This document shows positions 12,536 through 24,600 of a DNA stretch of 64,000 nucleotides, one piece after another. The notes under the pieces were generated by a model, which was given only the letters and a program-made list of their open reading frames with translations, was not told where the DNA came from and did not search any database. The first letter of the stretch is position 1. Every line of letters begins with the position of its first letter. The stretch covers positions 11,709,454-11,773,453 of the forward strand of contig OZ024938.1 of assembly GCA_964017235.1 (NCBI GenBank). Reading direction: 5' to 3'. Source of the DNA: Sabellastarte sp. h YS-2021. Taxonomy: Eukaryota; Annelida; Polychaeta; Sabellida; Sabellidae. The position numbers were made by a program, and so were the translations under genes.

Positions 12536-12690
12536 CTATAAAACCAAATAACGTGTGTGTCTACGCAGTTTGCATGTCAAACAAATATTCAAGAGAGACA
12601 AAGTTAAAGTTGAGATTATTAGACCAAATGCAATCTTCTTGTACAGCACCTGTCTTGAAATGCAAGTATTTGTAGCAATATCATCTGCAC
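12536..12690 (-). CDS. oxidase exon 14: transmembrane anchor and stop
   Basis: It has 155 nt (phase 1 to the TAG at 12538-12536). It encodes a Cys-containing stalk, then FGLIISTLTLSLLNICL as a membrane helix and a basic tail (KLRRHTR). The tandem copy at 52655-52504 keeps the same design. Confidence 0.92.
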
Positions 12691-15600
12691 CTAGAAATAA
12701 AATAAAAAGTCAGCAAATATGATGAGGAAAAATGAACGTCAAGCTAAAACACATAGTCTCAAACTGTAAGTCAGTCATAGGAGCATAATAAAGCCATGAA
12801 AGATATTCTCTAGTAAAATCCTGCCAAAGTACATACTCAAACTCAAATATGAATTTCAGCACAGGAAGATTTACATTAATTTTAGCCAATCAAAGATCAT
12901 GATTCCTATGTATGCAGTATGTGGTATGGCTTTGGTTTTAACAAGGTTCTCAACGGCTTATCGATTAGCAAATTTGTCATCTCATCACCGGTTGAACCTG
13001 CAAGTGATTTGACTCTCGCCAGAAGTAAATTAATGTTAAGTGGAAAAATCTGATTTAGTTTCTTCTCTCATCTATTGGCCAATGCTGAACTCCATATTTC
13101 CAGCAGAGCCATAAGCTGTTCCTAAAACGCAGGAGCCAGCTTCTTTTCATCCATATAGGACCACAAAATGCACTTTAGGGTAGTTCTTACTTCCAAATCT
13201 AGCCTCTGTCTTCCTATTCTGGCCTGTAAATATTTTTATCTCAATAACACAAAACAGGCTCTATTGAATTCAAATTTAAAACACGTTCAATAACGTCTCT
13301 TGTTATGAAGTGCTTTAAACCCTGGCCCAATCAATTTTGGATTTGGAAACTGAAGGTCTATTATATTCTCAATAAAGGCCCTATCATTCATGCCCTCATA
13401 AAGCGTAACAATTTAGTTATCCTCCTGTAGAAGCTCAAACCAAGCCCTCTGATACTGGTGGTCTTCTTAATTCTCTTACACAATTTAGCTACAACTTCAT
13501 CCAAAGACCACAGAGTTCTGGACAATGGAGTGACATTGGTTTCTTGTGTAGAAAGTACATCTCGGCCAGTATCGTCATATTACTAGATGTTAAAATCTTT
13601 TAAAAGCATCATGCTATCTTTTAAGTCCGACCACAATAATTTTGTAGCTACTAGTCTGTACTGTCCACTGGATTTATGCACTAATGGGTTCTTAGATGAT
13701 TTTCTTGTTCTCTCTGGTCTTCTGTCTTCAATTGTTTCAAATTTCATGGTTTGTGTTGACATAAACGTTCAAATGTAAACGGTTCTCCCAGCTGTATACT
13801 GTACCATCCTACACTTTTGCTCCTAAATTACTAGATGTATTAACCCTGTTTGTTAATACCTGGCTGTTCCTTATTTCTAACCCTCACTCTACAAGTCATC
13901 CAAACACCTTGCTCATAGTTGAACCTTTGATGTTCCTAAGGTTAGTAATGACCTTCCCGACAATGTAGGCAGAGCAACATCTAAGGCCTATCTGCCATAC
14001 CCTTCCTGTCGACCCTGCATCTTCTCTGGTATGACCTGGCTATATTTCTGGACTTGTGGTTATTCACCTTGCTTATGCCCACATTAGATTAGATTTAGAC
14101 TCTGATGAGAACTGACAGAAATCAGAGTGAATTGTTTTTACAAAAATTAGAAAATATAAAGCAGAAAGATTTAACTTCTACAAACTACCTTTTCACTAGT
14201 CCATGCATGTTATTCTTACGAAAAAAATACTCAAACTGGACAGAACAAAAAAACCCACAGTTTTGAGGTTGAAATATTTAAAGCATTCTGGTATATTGAC
14301 ATCATTGCATTCAATTAAGGTGACACAAGCAGAAAAATGGATATATATCCGACCACTAGTAAGCATCCCACAACAAAATGTGGGCAAATGAATCTCACAG
14401 AAACATTATTCAACCAGATAGCACTCCTACAGCTCCAGCAAGATAGCTCAGTATTCCACCGAAATATTGATTTTTATCTTTTTGTGGTAATCACAAACAT
14501 ATAATCATTAAAGATTGGACTTGTGCAACTCTTTCCCAAAATTTAATCACTTCTTCCCTCAGTAAGGCCCTGCCCATATAAAATTTCTATAAACATACAC
14601 TGAGTAGCTTTGAAGTAATCACACGCTTATACAGTCAGAAAAATGAATACACCCAATAATATAACCTCACTGGCGAAGGTATTGAAGCAAAGAAAATAAG
14701 ATTAACCGATTGTCATTGCTAGTAACCCAAATATTATCCCTCAAGAGTTAAAATACATTGTCTTGTATTTCATTTTATTGGATTATGCACATAAGTTGTG
14801 CTGTGTGATTGATTTGTTACAATCTTTTTTTTCCTTGGTTTCCTTTTAAGGTGTTCAACATTGTTAGGTAAAACCGGATTTGCCACTGGACAGCAAAATA
14901 GCAAATTGTGGCTGGTTGGTATCAAGTGGTTTAAGCTTCTTTTGTCAATTTTTACACTTTGCAGGCTTTATTCATTCCCACCATCTTATCATTATCTTTT
15001 CAGCATAGGTTTCATTATTTTATGTTTGCATTAAATATGTCATGCTAAATATAAAATTATTTTTAATATTTTTATTATTACTATTATTATTGCCCCTTAG
15101 AGTCCCCTTTGAATGGCGGGGATTAAGTCCAATTAGAATTATTATAATAAAAGATTATTAATAATTATTTTGTCATATGAGTTTTCAATATTTGCGACAG
15201 GTGAAACAAATGTGAGCACAGACATTACAAATCACACTACAGGTAATCAATCATGAATTATACCAACTCACCTAGTGATGCCGTTTTGTTAGTAACCTGC
15301 AGCTTCAGGCTACTATTTCTTGTTGTAGCCACAGCCTCCCCCTTCCGATATGCATCACCGCATTTGGTCATGTGACTTGGTGGAGGGGCCATATCTGAAC
15401 CCTTCCCAACTTTCAAAACCAGAGACATCCCTTCTTCATTGTGGAATTCTGTGTGACAGTGCATATACCAGTATCCAGGGTTGTTGGCTTCAAATTGTAC
15501 CACAGCATACCTAAGACGTTTGTAATACTGGACTTTATTATTATTTTAGCACATTATGATGGTAAAGGCACTGAGCTTGTCGTAATATTGAACCTCAATA

Positions 15601-18600
15601 TTTAACAAACCACTTGTGTAAAATATCCATTAATGTTACAGGAATTAATACAAAAGGAGTACACACACCAATGATAATGTCATTTGCTGTTTATACAAGG
15701 TCATCAGAGATATGCTTTAAGGTACCTAATTATATTTCTTCAATTAGAATTATACATTTATGTAACATAAATCAAACACAAAAAAACATAGTGAATTCAC
15801 TTTCAATGCTCAAAAGTTTGTGATCACAAATTACGATATATTCAGACAGAGAACTGTTGGCATAATTTTACGCTTTATTTTATCTTATAAACAGATGAGC
15901 TTTAAGCCAATTATGAACTTTTGAAGTGTATTTGTATTTTGACTCCTAATGTTGTATGACAATCTGTTCCAGAGCACTGGTTCATAAACAGAGTTATTGA
16001 CTGGCATATGTTTTCTTGAGAGTAAGTGGAACTTCCAGTATCAAATGTTCTCTTGATCTCAAACCCTCTTTTCTGCACAACTTTTTCTCTATGAGGTTTC
16101 TAGGGGTATTCTTGTGCAGGCATTTCTAGACTAGCATCAACACTTGGAATCTCTCCAGGCTTTGATGGGTAGCCATTGTAACTCCTTTTTTGTATTCTGA
16201 TATATCTTTCCTCTTGAACCCATGTTGTTATGAGATATGCCTTTTCCAAATTATTTATCTGTTTGAGAACACTCTTTTTTGTTTCTTCTGGATACCATGG
16301 ATTTTTTTCTCTTATTGTGACGCATTTTACTTTTACTGGAGCAAACTTATTCGTGACTTCAGTGGCCTCAGCATTAAATTTAACTAAATCACGGATTTCA
16401 TTTTTCTGGAGATTATTGGTAGATTCATTTCTTTAATTGTTTTTGTATCATTTATGTTTCAGCTTAAACATAAAACTTAAACATTACTCCTTTTCAATTG
16501 TGCATGTAATATCACAATGGTTTGATATACAGGGATCTTTGATACACTTTTTTACTTTGCTAAACATGCTTTAAACATGCTGCAAAGTCTACTCTGTTTC
16601 CCCGAATGTGAACTTGGAAATAAACATGTTGGCTCAGTTAAGTGCAAAGTGTCTGTAAAGGCATTGGCATCATGGTCTTAGAAGTCAGTAATTCTGTTCT
16701 GTATAAAAACAAAGTTTGGAGGGATCCGTTAATGGTGGAGGTTGGTATGCACTAGCTCACATCCTGTTGCCCTCCAGTATGGGGTCCCCCAGGGCTCCGT
16801 CTTTGGTCCAATGCTTTTTTTGCTCTACACCCACCCAATCAGCTCAATCATTCAATCTCATAGTAGTATTAATTACCATTTCTACGCTGAAGACACCCAG
16901 TTATACATTTCCCTGTCTCCAGCAAATTTTTCTCACTGTATACAAAAACTAAAGAATTTCCTAAACGAGATACAAAACATTTTATTTTAAATTAAAACTC
17001 AACCCTGACAAAACCGAGTTCATCATAGGTTCGAAAAACAGCTCCTTCCTCACTTTCCAATCAATATTCTTGGTAATCAGGTCTCACCAGCACAAAGTGT
17101 CAAGAACCTTGGAGTGGTGTTTGAGTCCAATTTTACCTTCTCTGACCATGTGTTACAGGTCAAAAAGTCTCTAGAGTTCATGCAAGAGACCTCTACAGAA
17201 TTTGCCCCCTTCTAGACCTTAAAATATCAGTTCTTCTAGCCAATGCTTTGGTGAGCAGCAGATTGGACTACTGCAATTACCTGTTCTTATCACTCACTGA
17301 TTTTGAGTTAAGGAGATTGCAACTAGTGCAAAACGCACTCTGTAGGGTTGTCACCAATTCCTCAAAATTTTCTCACATCACCCCCCAACTGAAAAAACTC
17401 CATTGGCCTCCAGTCAGGTACAGGGTACAATTCAACATAAGCCTCATTACATATAAAATCAACCAACCAACCAAGGTCAACCTGTTTACCTAAGAGAATT
17501 AATTCACCCCTACACTTCCTTCAGAAATACTAGGCGTAGTACCCTAAACTCATCACCTCAAAACCCACCTTTTCAATTCTAGTTTCCCAACTTAGTATCC
17601 TTCCCTCTCGGTCTCACCCATAACTCTGGAACACTGACCTTGAACACCCCTTGACTCTCTTTATTAGAAATGATTTTTGTTAACTAGCGCACGGAGTTCC
17701 CCTTAGTGGGGAAGATATTGGGCCTCCAAAGCAGTAGATTAGATTAGATGGATAATGCCCCTGTTCCACCAAAAGATTAAGCCCCGATCCTGTCGGCGAC
17801 CCTTAATCGTGCACAGTCGGTTGAAAAAAGACAAAAATGGGCGGGAATACTGGGTCGGTACTGAAGTCTGGGATTAAGAACAGATCGTCCCCAGGACGCC
17901 TCAGGACACCTCAGGACGCCTCAGGCGGCCGCAGACAGTCCCCGACTGGTCTGGGACTAAGAACCGACTAAGCCAGTTTTCGGGTCGGTTTCAACCACGA
18001 TCCTGTCGGACACAAACCGACTGGGTCCCAGGACGCCTCAGGCCTCCTGGGACTAAGAGCCGACTAACACACGATTAACTACCGGCGTCCTCAGGCGTCC
18101 TCAGGCCTCCTCAGGCCTCCCCAGACCAGGATCCCCGATTATTGTTTTGCAAAGTTGCTGGATTTTCTGGGTATATATATATAAAATTTGCGATCTAATC
18201 ATCATTGCTTTTCTAGGAACACACCAGGATGCCACCTTTTAATGGAAGACAGATTCAACAACAACTTAGGGCTTTTTTGGTTTTTATTCAGTTACAAATA
18301 ATCATGTATTTCCATTTTTTACGTCAAGCACAGCAACCACCACCACCAGCACCACCAGCACCCATACAGAGACCTAGAAGAAGGCACAACATGTGGGTCA
18401 GGCCATGGCTACTGCAGAGAGAGGAGAGGGGGGCCTACCACAACATTATGGCTGATCTGTATGCCACAGACATTCCAGGATTCACCAACTACATGAGGAT
18501 GACCCCAGAATTCTTTGAAATGATGAAGACCAGACTGGAACCACGTCTAGCCAGGCAGGCCACCAACTACAGAGCTCCTATCAGTGTTGGGGAGAAGTTA

Positions 18601-21600
18601 GCCCTCACCATCAGATATCTGGCCACTGGAGAGTCATACACATCATTATCCTGTCAGTTCAGGGTTGGCAGATCCACCATTTCCAAGTTTCTACCAGAGG
18701 TCTGCAGGGCCATCCAGGATGAGTTCACCAGAGAGTACCTCAAATGTCCTACTACTCCAGATGAGTGGAAAGAACTGGAAAGGGAATTCAGGATCAGGTG
18801 GAATGTTCCACATGCCCTGGGAGCCCTGGATGGAAAGCATGTGGCCCTGAAGAAACCCAAGAACTCTGGAGCCCTCTACCACAACTACAAGGGGTTCTTT
18901 TCCATTGTCATGTTGGCCTTGGTAGATGGGCAGTACAAATTCAGATGGGTGGATGTGGGTACAGAAGGGTCTTGCTCAGATGCCCAGATATTTAATGCCT
19001 CTCAGCTGAAGAGGAGGATTGAAGATGGCAGGATAGGCTTCCCTGACCCAGCTCCTATAACACAGGGTGGTAGAGATGTCCCCTACTTCATTTTGGCAGA
19101 TGATGCCTTTGCCCTGAAGACCTGGCTCATGAAACCCTATGGCAGAAGGCTGTTAACAAGGGAGGAAAGGATTGCCAACTACAGAATATCAAGGGGCAGG
19201 AGAGTTGTGGAGAACGCTTTTGGCATCCTTGTGTCAAGATTTAGAGTCATGAGGACCACCATTGAACTACCCCCAGAAACAGTTAGAGAAGTGGTCATGA
19301 CCTGTGTGGTTCTGCACAATATACTCAGAAGCCAGTATCAAGGTCAACCTGCTGGTCAGCAGCCGGGGGGGATGATGATGATGATGATGTGCCTGGTGAT
19401 TGTGGATTGATTGGTGGTGCTGCTGGTGGTGGCCAAGACAGAAACCCTGCTAGAGAGGCCAAAAGACAGAGGGATTACCTGAAGGACTACTTCAATAATG
19501 AGGGAGCAGTGGCCTGGCAAGATGGCAGAATATAAGTCCTGTTGCAGTAAACAGTCCTTTTCAGGACTAACTATAACAGTCCTTTTCAGGACTACCAAAT
19601 ATTCCAAAAACAATTAATCAGCTATGTGGACAAACAGACAAATCCCATGCCAAGCATAACTTGTTGAGACGGACAAACAGACAAACCCCATGCCAAACAT
19701 AACTTGTTGAGACGGACAAACAGACAAACCCCATGCCAAACATAACTTGTTGAGACGGACAAACAGACAAACCCCATGCCAAACATAACTTGTTGAGACG
19801 GACAAACAGACAAACCCCATGCCAAACATAACTTGTTGAGACGGACAAACAGACAAACCCCATGCCAAACATAACTTGTTGAGACAGACAAACAGACAAA
19901 CCCCATGCCAAACATAACTTGTTGAGACGGACAAACAGACAAACCCCATGCCAAACATAACTTGTTGAGACGGACAAACAGACAAACACAACTTACTCAC
20001 CCAACAAACAGACAAACCCACTGTTAAACAAAAGCGAAACACAAAGTCACACATAATATCCTAAATTGAATTATTATTTTATATATTTTCAAATCCACAT
20101 CATAATTTAAACATTTTTCTTTTTTCATGGCTGGGAAACTTATTTGTAGCAGAAATTTTTTTATGGAAATATTCAATTTTAAATATTCATTTCTAATCAC
20201 AAAAATTTGGAAAATATAACCATGGAACTAGTTTTGCTTTCAATAATGGGGGATTGTGTTTGCTAAATAGTTTGTCAGTTTGTTGGCATGGGTTCTATTT
20301 ACTTTTGGGTTTGGGTGTTTGTTGGTTGGTGGTTACTGGGGTTGGTTTTTTTTGGGGTAGTTGGGTATTAGGTTTGGTACTGGGTTTGTTATTTGGGGGT
20401 TATGTTTGGTATTGGGTTTGTCTGTTTGTGGGTTGGTAAGTATGTAATTATGCCTTTTAACTCTAGGGAAGGTGCAAGTGTTGGACTTTTCAATTACAGA
20501 TTTTAAACTATCCCATGGATTTTAATCTAAAAATGGGCTGATTAATGGCCATATTGGGAGTTACTTTTAATATTTTTTTATGTGGCCTTTTTGGTTATGT
20601 GTAGTACCATGGGTTATTTGTTTCATGTTTGGGGTGGTGTAAGTGTTGGACTTTAATTTTTTTTTCTTGTGATAAGTATTTGTACTGAACTTTTTTGTTT
20701 TGGGAGGGGAATTGGAAGAACACGTAGCTGAATAATTGTTTTTGGAAGATTTGGTGGCCCTGAAAAGGGCCTGGCAGGTCAAAGACCCGCCCTGACTGGA
20801 TGGCTACTGAGGAGGCTGCTGCTGCTGTTGAGGCGGTGCTGAAGTGGTGATAGTAAAGAGCTGCTGCTGCGGTTGTTGCTGCTGAGGCTGCTCGACGATC
20901 TGTGTTGATGTCAGATCTGGTAGCTGGCTTAAGATTCCACTCAGATTGTGTCTGCTCCCTTCGTCCTGTACAGTTAGGACAGATGTAGGGTTGCTGAAGC
21001 CAATGGGGCTTGGTGTATAGTACACAAAACTGCTGCTAGCTGCTGCTTGAGTGGAACTTGACGCCTGTGGAGTGGTTGTTGACAGTAGGCCGACCCTCTG
21101 GGACTCCGTGGTAACAGTGGCTGATCTTCTGGGCAATGGCTGACGTCTGCGGTTACTCTTAATATTTTCGATATCTCTGAATATCTTGCCCTTTAATTCT
21201 TCAAATTCTTCTTGAGTCATCTTTTCGGCCTCTGATGCCACGTAGTCAAAGAAGGGCTGCCTGTCTGACTTCTGATGCAGAAAACCTGAGATAAGTGTCC
21301 TCATCTGCTCAAAGTGTTCGAGAATCTTGGAGTCTGTAGTTGAAACGGGTGTTGATGTAATGATGGACTGACTCCTCTCCCTCAGGACACTGGACTCGAG
21401 GTGTTCTGTGTCAGTAGTTGACCCATGTGATTCGTCCTGCTTGCTGGTATTTGGACTGGCCTCAAAACCTGAACTTCTATTGGCCCTCTTTCTTGTGATG
21501 TGGGTTTTAAGAAAACCCATCTGTTGGTAGACCCAGGACTGTCTCTTGGTCATCTCCCTCGGGGCTTGGCCAGATTGGAGCTTAGACAGCTTTCCATAAC

Positions 21601-24600
21601 GGGTTCGCTGGGACTCAAACCACCTTCTCACATCAAAGGGCTGGAGCTTAAGTTCTGCAGATATTTCTGCCCAGAGAGCCTCTCTTCTGTTCCTGTCGTG
21701 GAAACGTGAATGTTCCTTGTCATACAGTTCAGGGTGCAGCTTGACGAATTCTACAATGGAAACTTCATCACTGTCTGTAAAAGTGGCACACACCCTGGCT
21801 CTCTTGGCTGAAGAATGGCACTCCGGATCTTCCTCACACCTCTCTTCTTCTTCTGCCACAGCTTCCCCAATAGCTGGATCTTCCTGAATCTCCTCCTCCT
21901 CTCTCCTCTCACTTCCTTCTTCTGTAATAACTTCACTCCTCTCCTCTACTTGACTTTCCTTCTCCCTCTCATCCATCTTTTTCCTTCCTCTCTTCCCTCC
22001 TTTCTCTTTTCTCATGATCCAGTCGACAAAATAATAAAAAAATAGTAAAATGTGTCTCCTAACTGTGAAATTTGCCTTAAGCTCAAGTATATAAAATGTA
22101 AAATAAAAATTGAAAACCCCTACAAATCAGTGACACACGTCTCTCAGTAGCCAAACAGTCAGTAACAATGACAAAGTGTGCGCGGTCGCTTATATAGTCC
22201 CAGACCTGCTCATTGCCTCGTTTTAATTTCCAACGCGCGGAAAACAGTCGGTTCTTAATCGGTTGTTAGTCCCAGGCCGCCTGGGGCGTCCTCAGGATGC
22301 CGCAGACTGAAAATGTGTGGTCCCAGGCGTCCTGGGGAGGCCGGTTTGGATCGGTTAGGGTCGGTTACCCTTAGTCGGTTCTTAGTCCCAGACCTTGATT
22401 TTTGGGTCACAGGACACCGCAGACGGTCTGAGGCTTCCGGGGACTAATGAAACTGACTCACTTTCAGACGCATGAAATTCATACGCATCATATTTGAGTC
22501 TGGGATTAACAACCAGCCGCCTGGGACTAAGCTAGGGAGGTCTGGGACTAAGGGTCGCAGGACGCCTGGGACAACACACGACTGTGTAAATTTGGGTCTG
22601 AGGAGGCCTCAGGACGCCTGGGACTGGACATTTTGTTGACGGCGGGAAATAGGAATCGGTTGTAGTCGTGTGAAATATCAAACATGTTTGATTTTTCACA
22701 CGGCCTCAACCGACCACAACCGATCCTTACAGGAAGCCTGGGACTAAGCAAATATTTCAAACCGACCCCCCAAAACCCTTAATCGGGAGCCTTAGTCGTG
22801 TGGTGGAACACCCACATTAGATTGTTACACATAAGTCAACTTAAATAGCCTTTAATTAATATATCTTGTTTCTCATTGATCTTGTGTTGAGTATACCTAG
22901 CTTGAGTTGGCTCCTATGCTACTTTGGTTTCTGTGTCGGTGGTATTTAGTTGAGATTGTGTCAGTTGATATCACTGTTGGTGTTACATGTTGCTTGATAT
23001 TTGGGAATTTTTTTGCTGCTCCAGGACGAGATCTTTCTCTTCATATTTAATCACTACTGTCTGATTTTAACTCTGGTTTTTCCATCCGTTATATGATATC
23101 TCCTATCATCTTCTACATTTTTATAAGTCTGTAGAACTTCTTTCCTGGTGTAGGTTACCTTGCCGAGTGTTGGTCCATTTTTTGCAATTTTTGTGCCAAA
23201 CTGGTGCCTCTGCATGGATACTCTTTTCTCTTTACTTACAAACACAAATCTAAGTCCCCAATTTTTATTATTTTGATTGAACAATTGCCTAAACATCTAA
23301 GCCACCTTGTGCTATAGACATTTACAGTGAAGTTAATATCCAAGAATATTTTAATTCAGAAATGTAGCCATAATATTTTTATAATATCACCAGAGAGTGT
23401 GAAAATCTCCTTCACGCAAGAACCATTCACAGTCAATTCATAACTCAAAAGTTCATTTTAACATTGTTTCTCATATGATGCTCCAAACTGTGGAATGAAT
23501 TACCACTGGAAATTGAACTCTTCCTACTCTTTCTGTCTGTTTGAGAAGTATTCCGTCCCTAGGTTTTGACTACTGAACACCTATGGTTGCCTTGGTTATG
23601 ACCCTTATTATCCTTCAAGTTCGGGGTTTAAGCACTTTGATACCTGGTACCTGATCACACAGGATGATATGATTTCAAATGATAATAAAGTTGGAACTCC
23701 TGTGCTATACCTTGGATGCTCACACTGATGACAATACCCTATGACTTATGTATCAAAGACTTCTTCAAATTTGATTAGATTGATGATTAGATTGATTGTT
23801 GCATCAACATGCAAATTCTATCAATACAAGTGCAATTTGTGACTGCATATATCAGGGAAGGCCCAAAACTTCCACCATTGTTACGAGTATAATGAGTAAA
23901 AAATCCATTAAAATCCTGGGATCCACAATTGATTGGGGGTCAGTCCTTAAAATTAAATCAGTTCTAGGCTGTTTTTTTCTATTCAGTACTCTGTCATTAT
24001 CGTGCTAACACACAAACAAACAGAATCGAAATATCACAAAACTGACAGATAAAAATGTATTGGATCGTGTCTTATCAGTTATGATTTGTACAGCCCATAA
24101 ATCAATGCAAAATGACTGGATAAGATTTTTACACTGTAAAACACATTGCTTTAGGGAATCCACATGCAATGCTCTCTTTAATAATCCCAAGTTTTATATC
24201 CTCATTTTGAGTGCCACAAAGTTAAAATCTCTACTGTTTTGAAGTATCGCATACGAGTGTTAGTTGGTGAAGCCCAAAGTTACTAACCTTCAAACATTTA
24301 TTATCTTGGAAGAACCATGACTTCTTTTAAACACAAAGTAAAGGCATATGTTTACAGAATTGCCTTCCACCATCATAAGTGCCCAGCCCCCGTGCTTGTT
24401 GTTTTAGTGGACTTTGTCTTCTTGGAAAATCAGTGCTTTACATGATGTTTACATCAGTTTTATTATATATAAATTATTCACCTCAAACATCAGCATGTAA
24501 CATGTATGGAAAAACTTTCTAGGGTAACAGAAGGTCCAATTATGTGTGAGATTAATGGTGCCAATATTGAAAGGCGCATTAATTACATCAATGAATATCC

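Larger units (their letters stand above)
17756..22816. mobile_element. PIF/Harbinger DNA transposon, about 5.06 kb, two genes
   Basis: The imperfect terminal inverted repeats share TGTTCCACC followed by a GA-TAAG block: left TGCCCCTGTTCCACC at 17756, right GGTGGAACACCCACA ending at 22816. They enclose a plus-strand transposase and a convergent minus-strand MADF-type DNA-binding protein, the usual pair of a PIF/Harbinger transposon. The flanking triplets are TAA and TTA; the family duplicates TWA, so the target copy has mutated or the ends are off by a base or two. Both subterminal zones are packed with GC-rich motifs (see separate entries). The element lies in intron 12 of the oxidase gene, inside a LINE tail. 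Confidence 0.88.

Noticed and set aside
18654..18995. Several 60-76 codon frames on both strands within the transposase
   Set aside because: Shadows of the Harbinger transposase frame.
19614..20054. Three overlapping minus-strand frames of 110-146 codons rich in VCLSVSTSYVW
   Set aside because: They are produced by the 43-bp minisatellite, whose length keeps all three frames open. There is no start context or family match.
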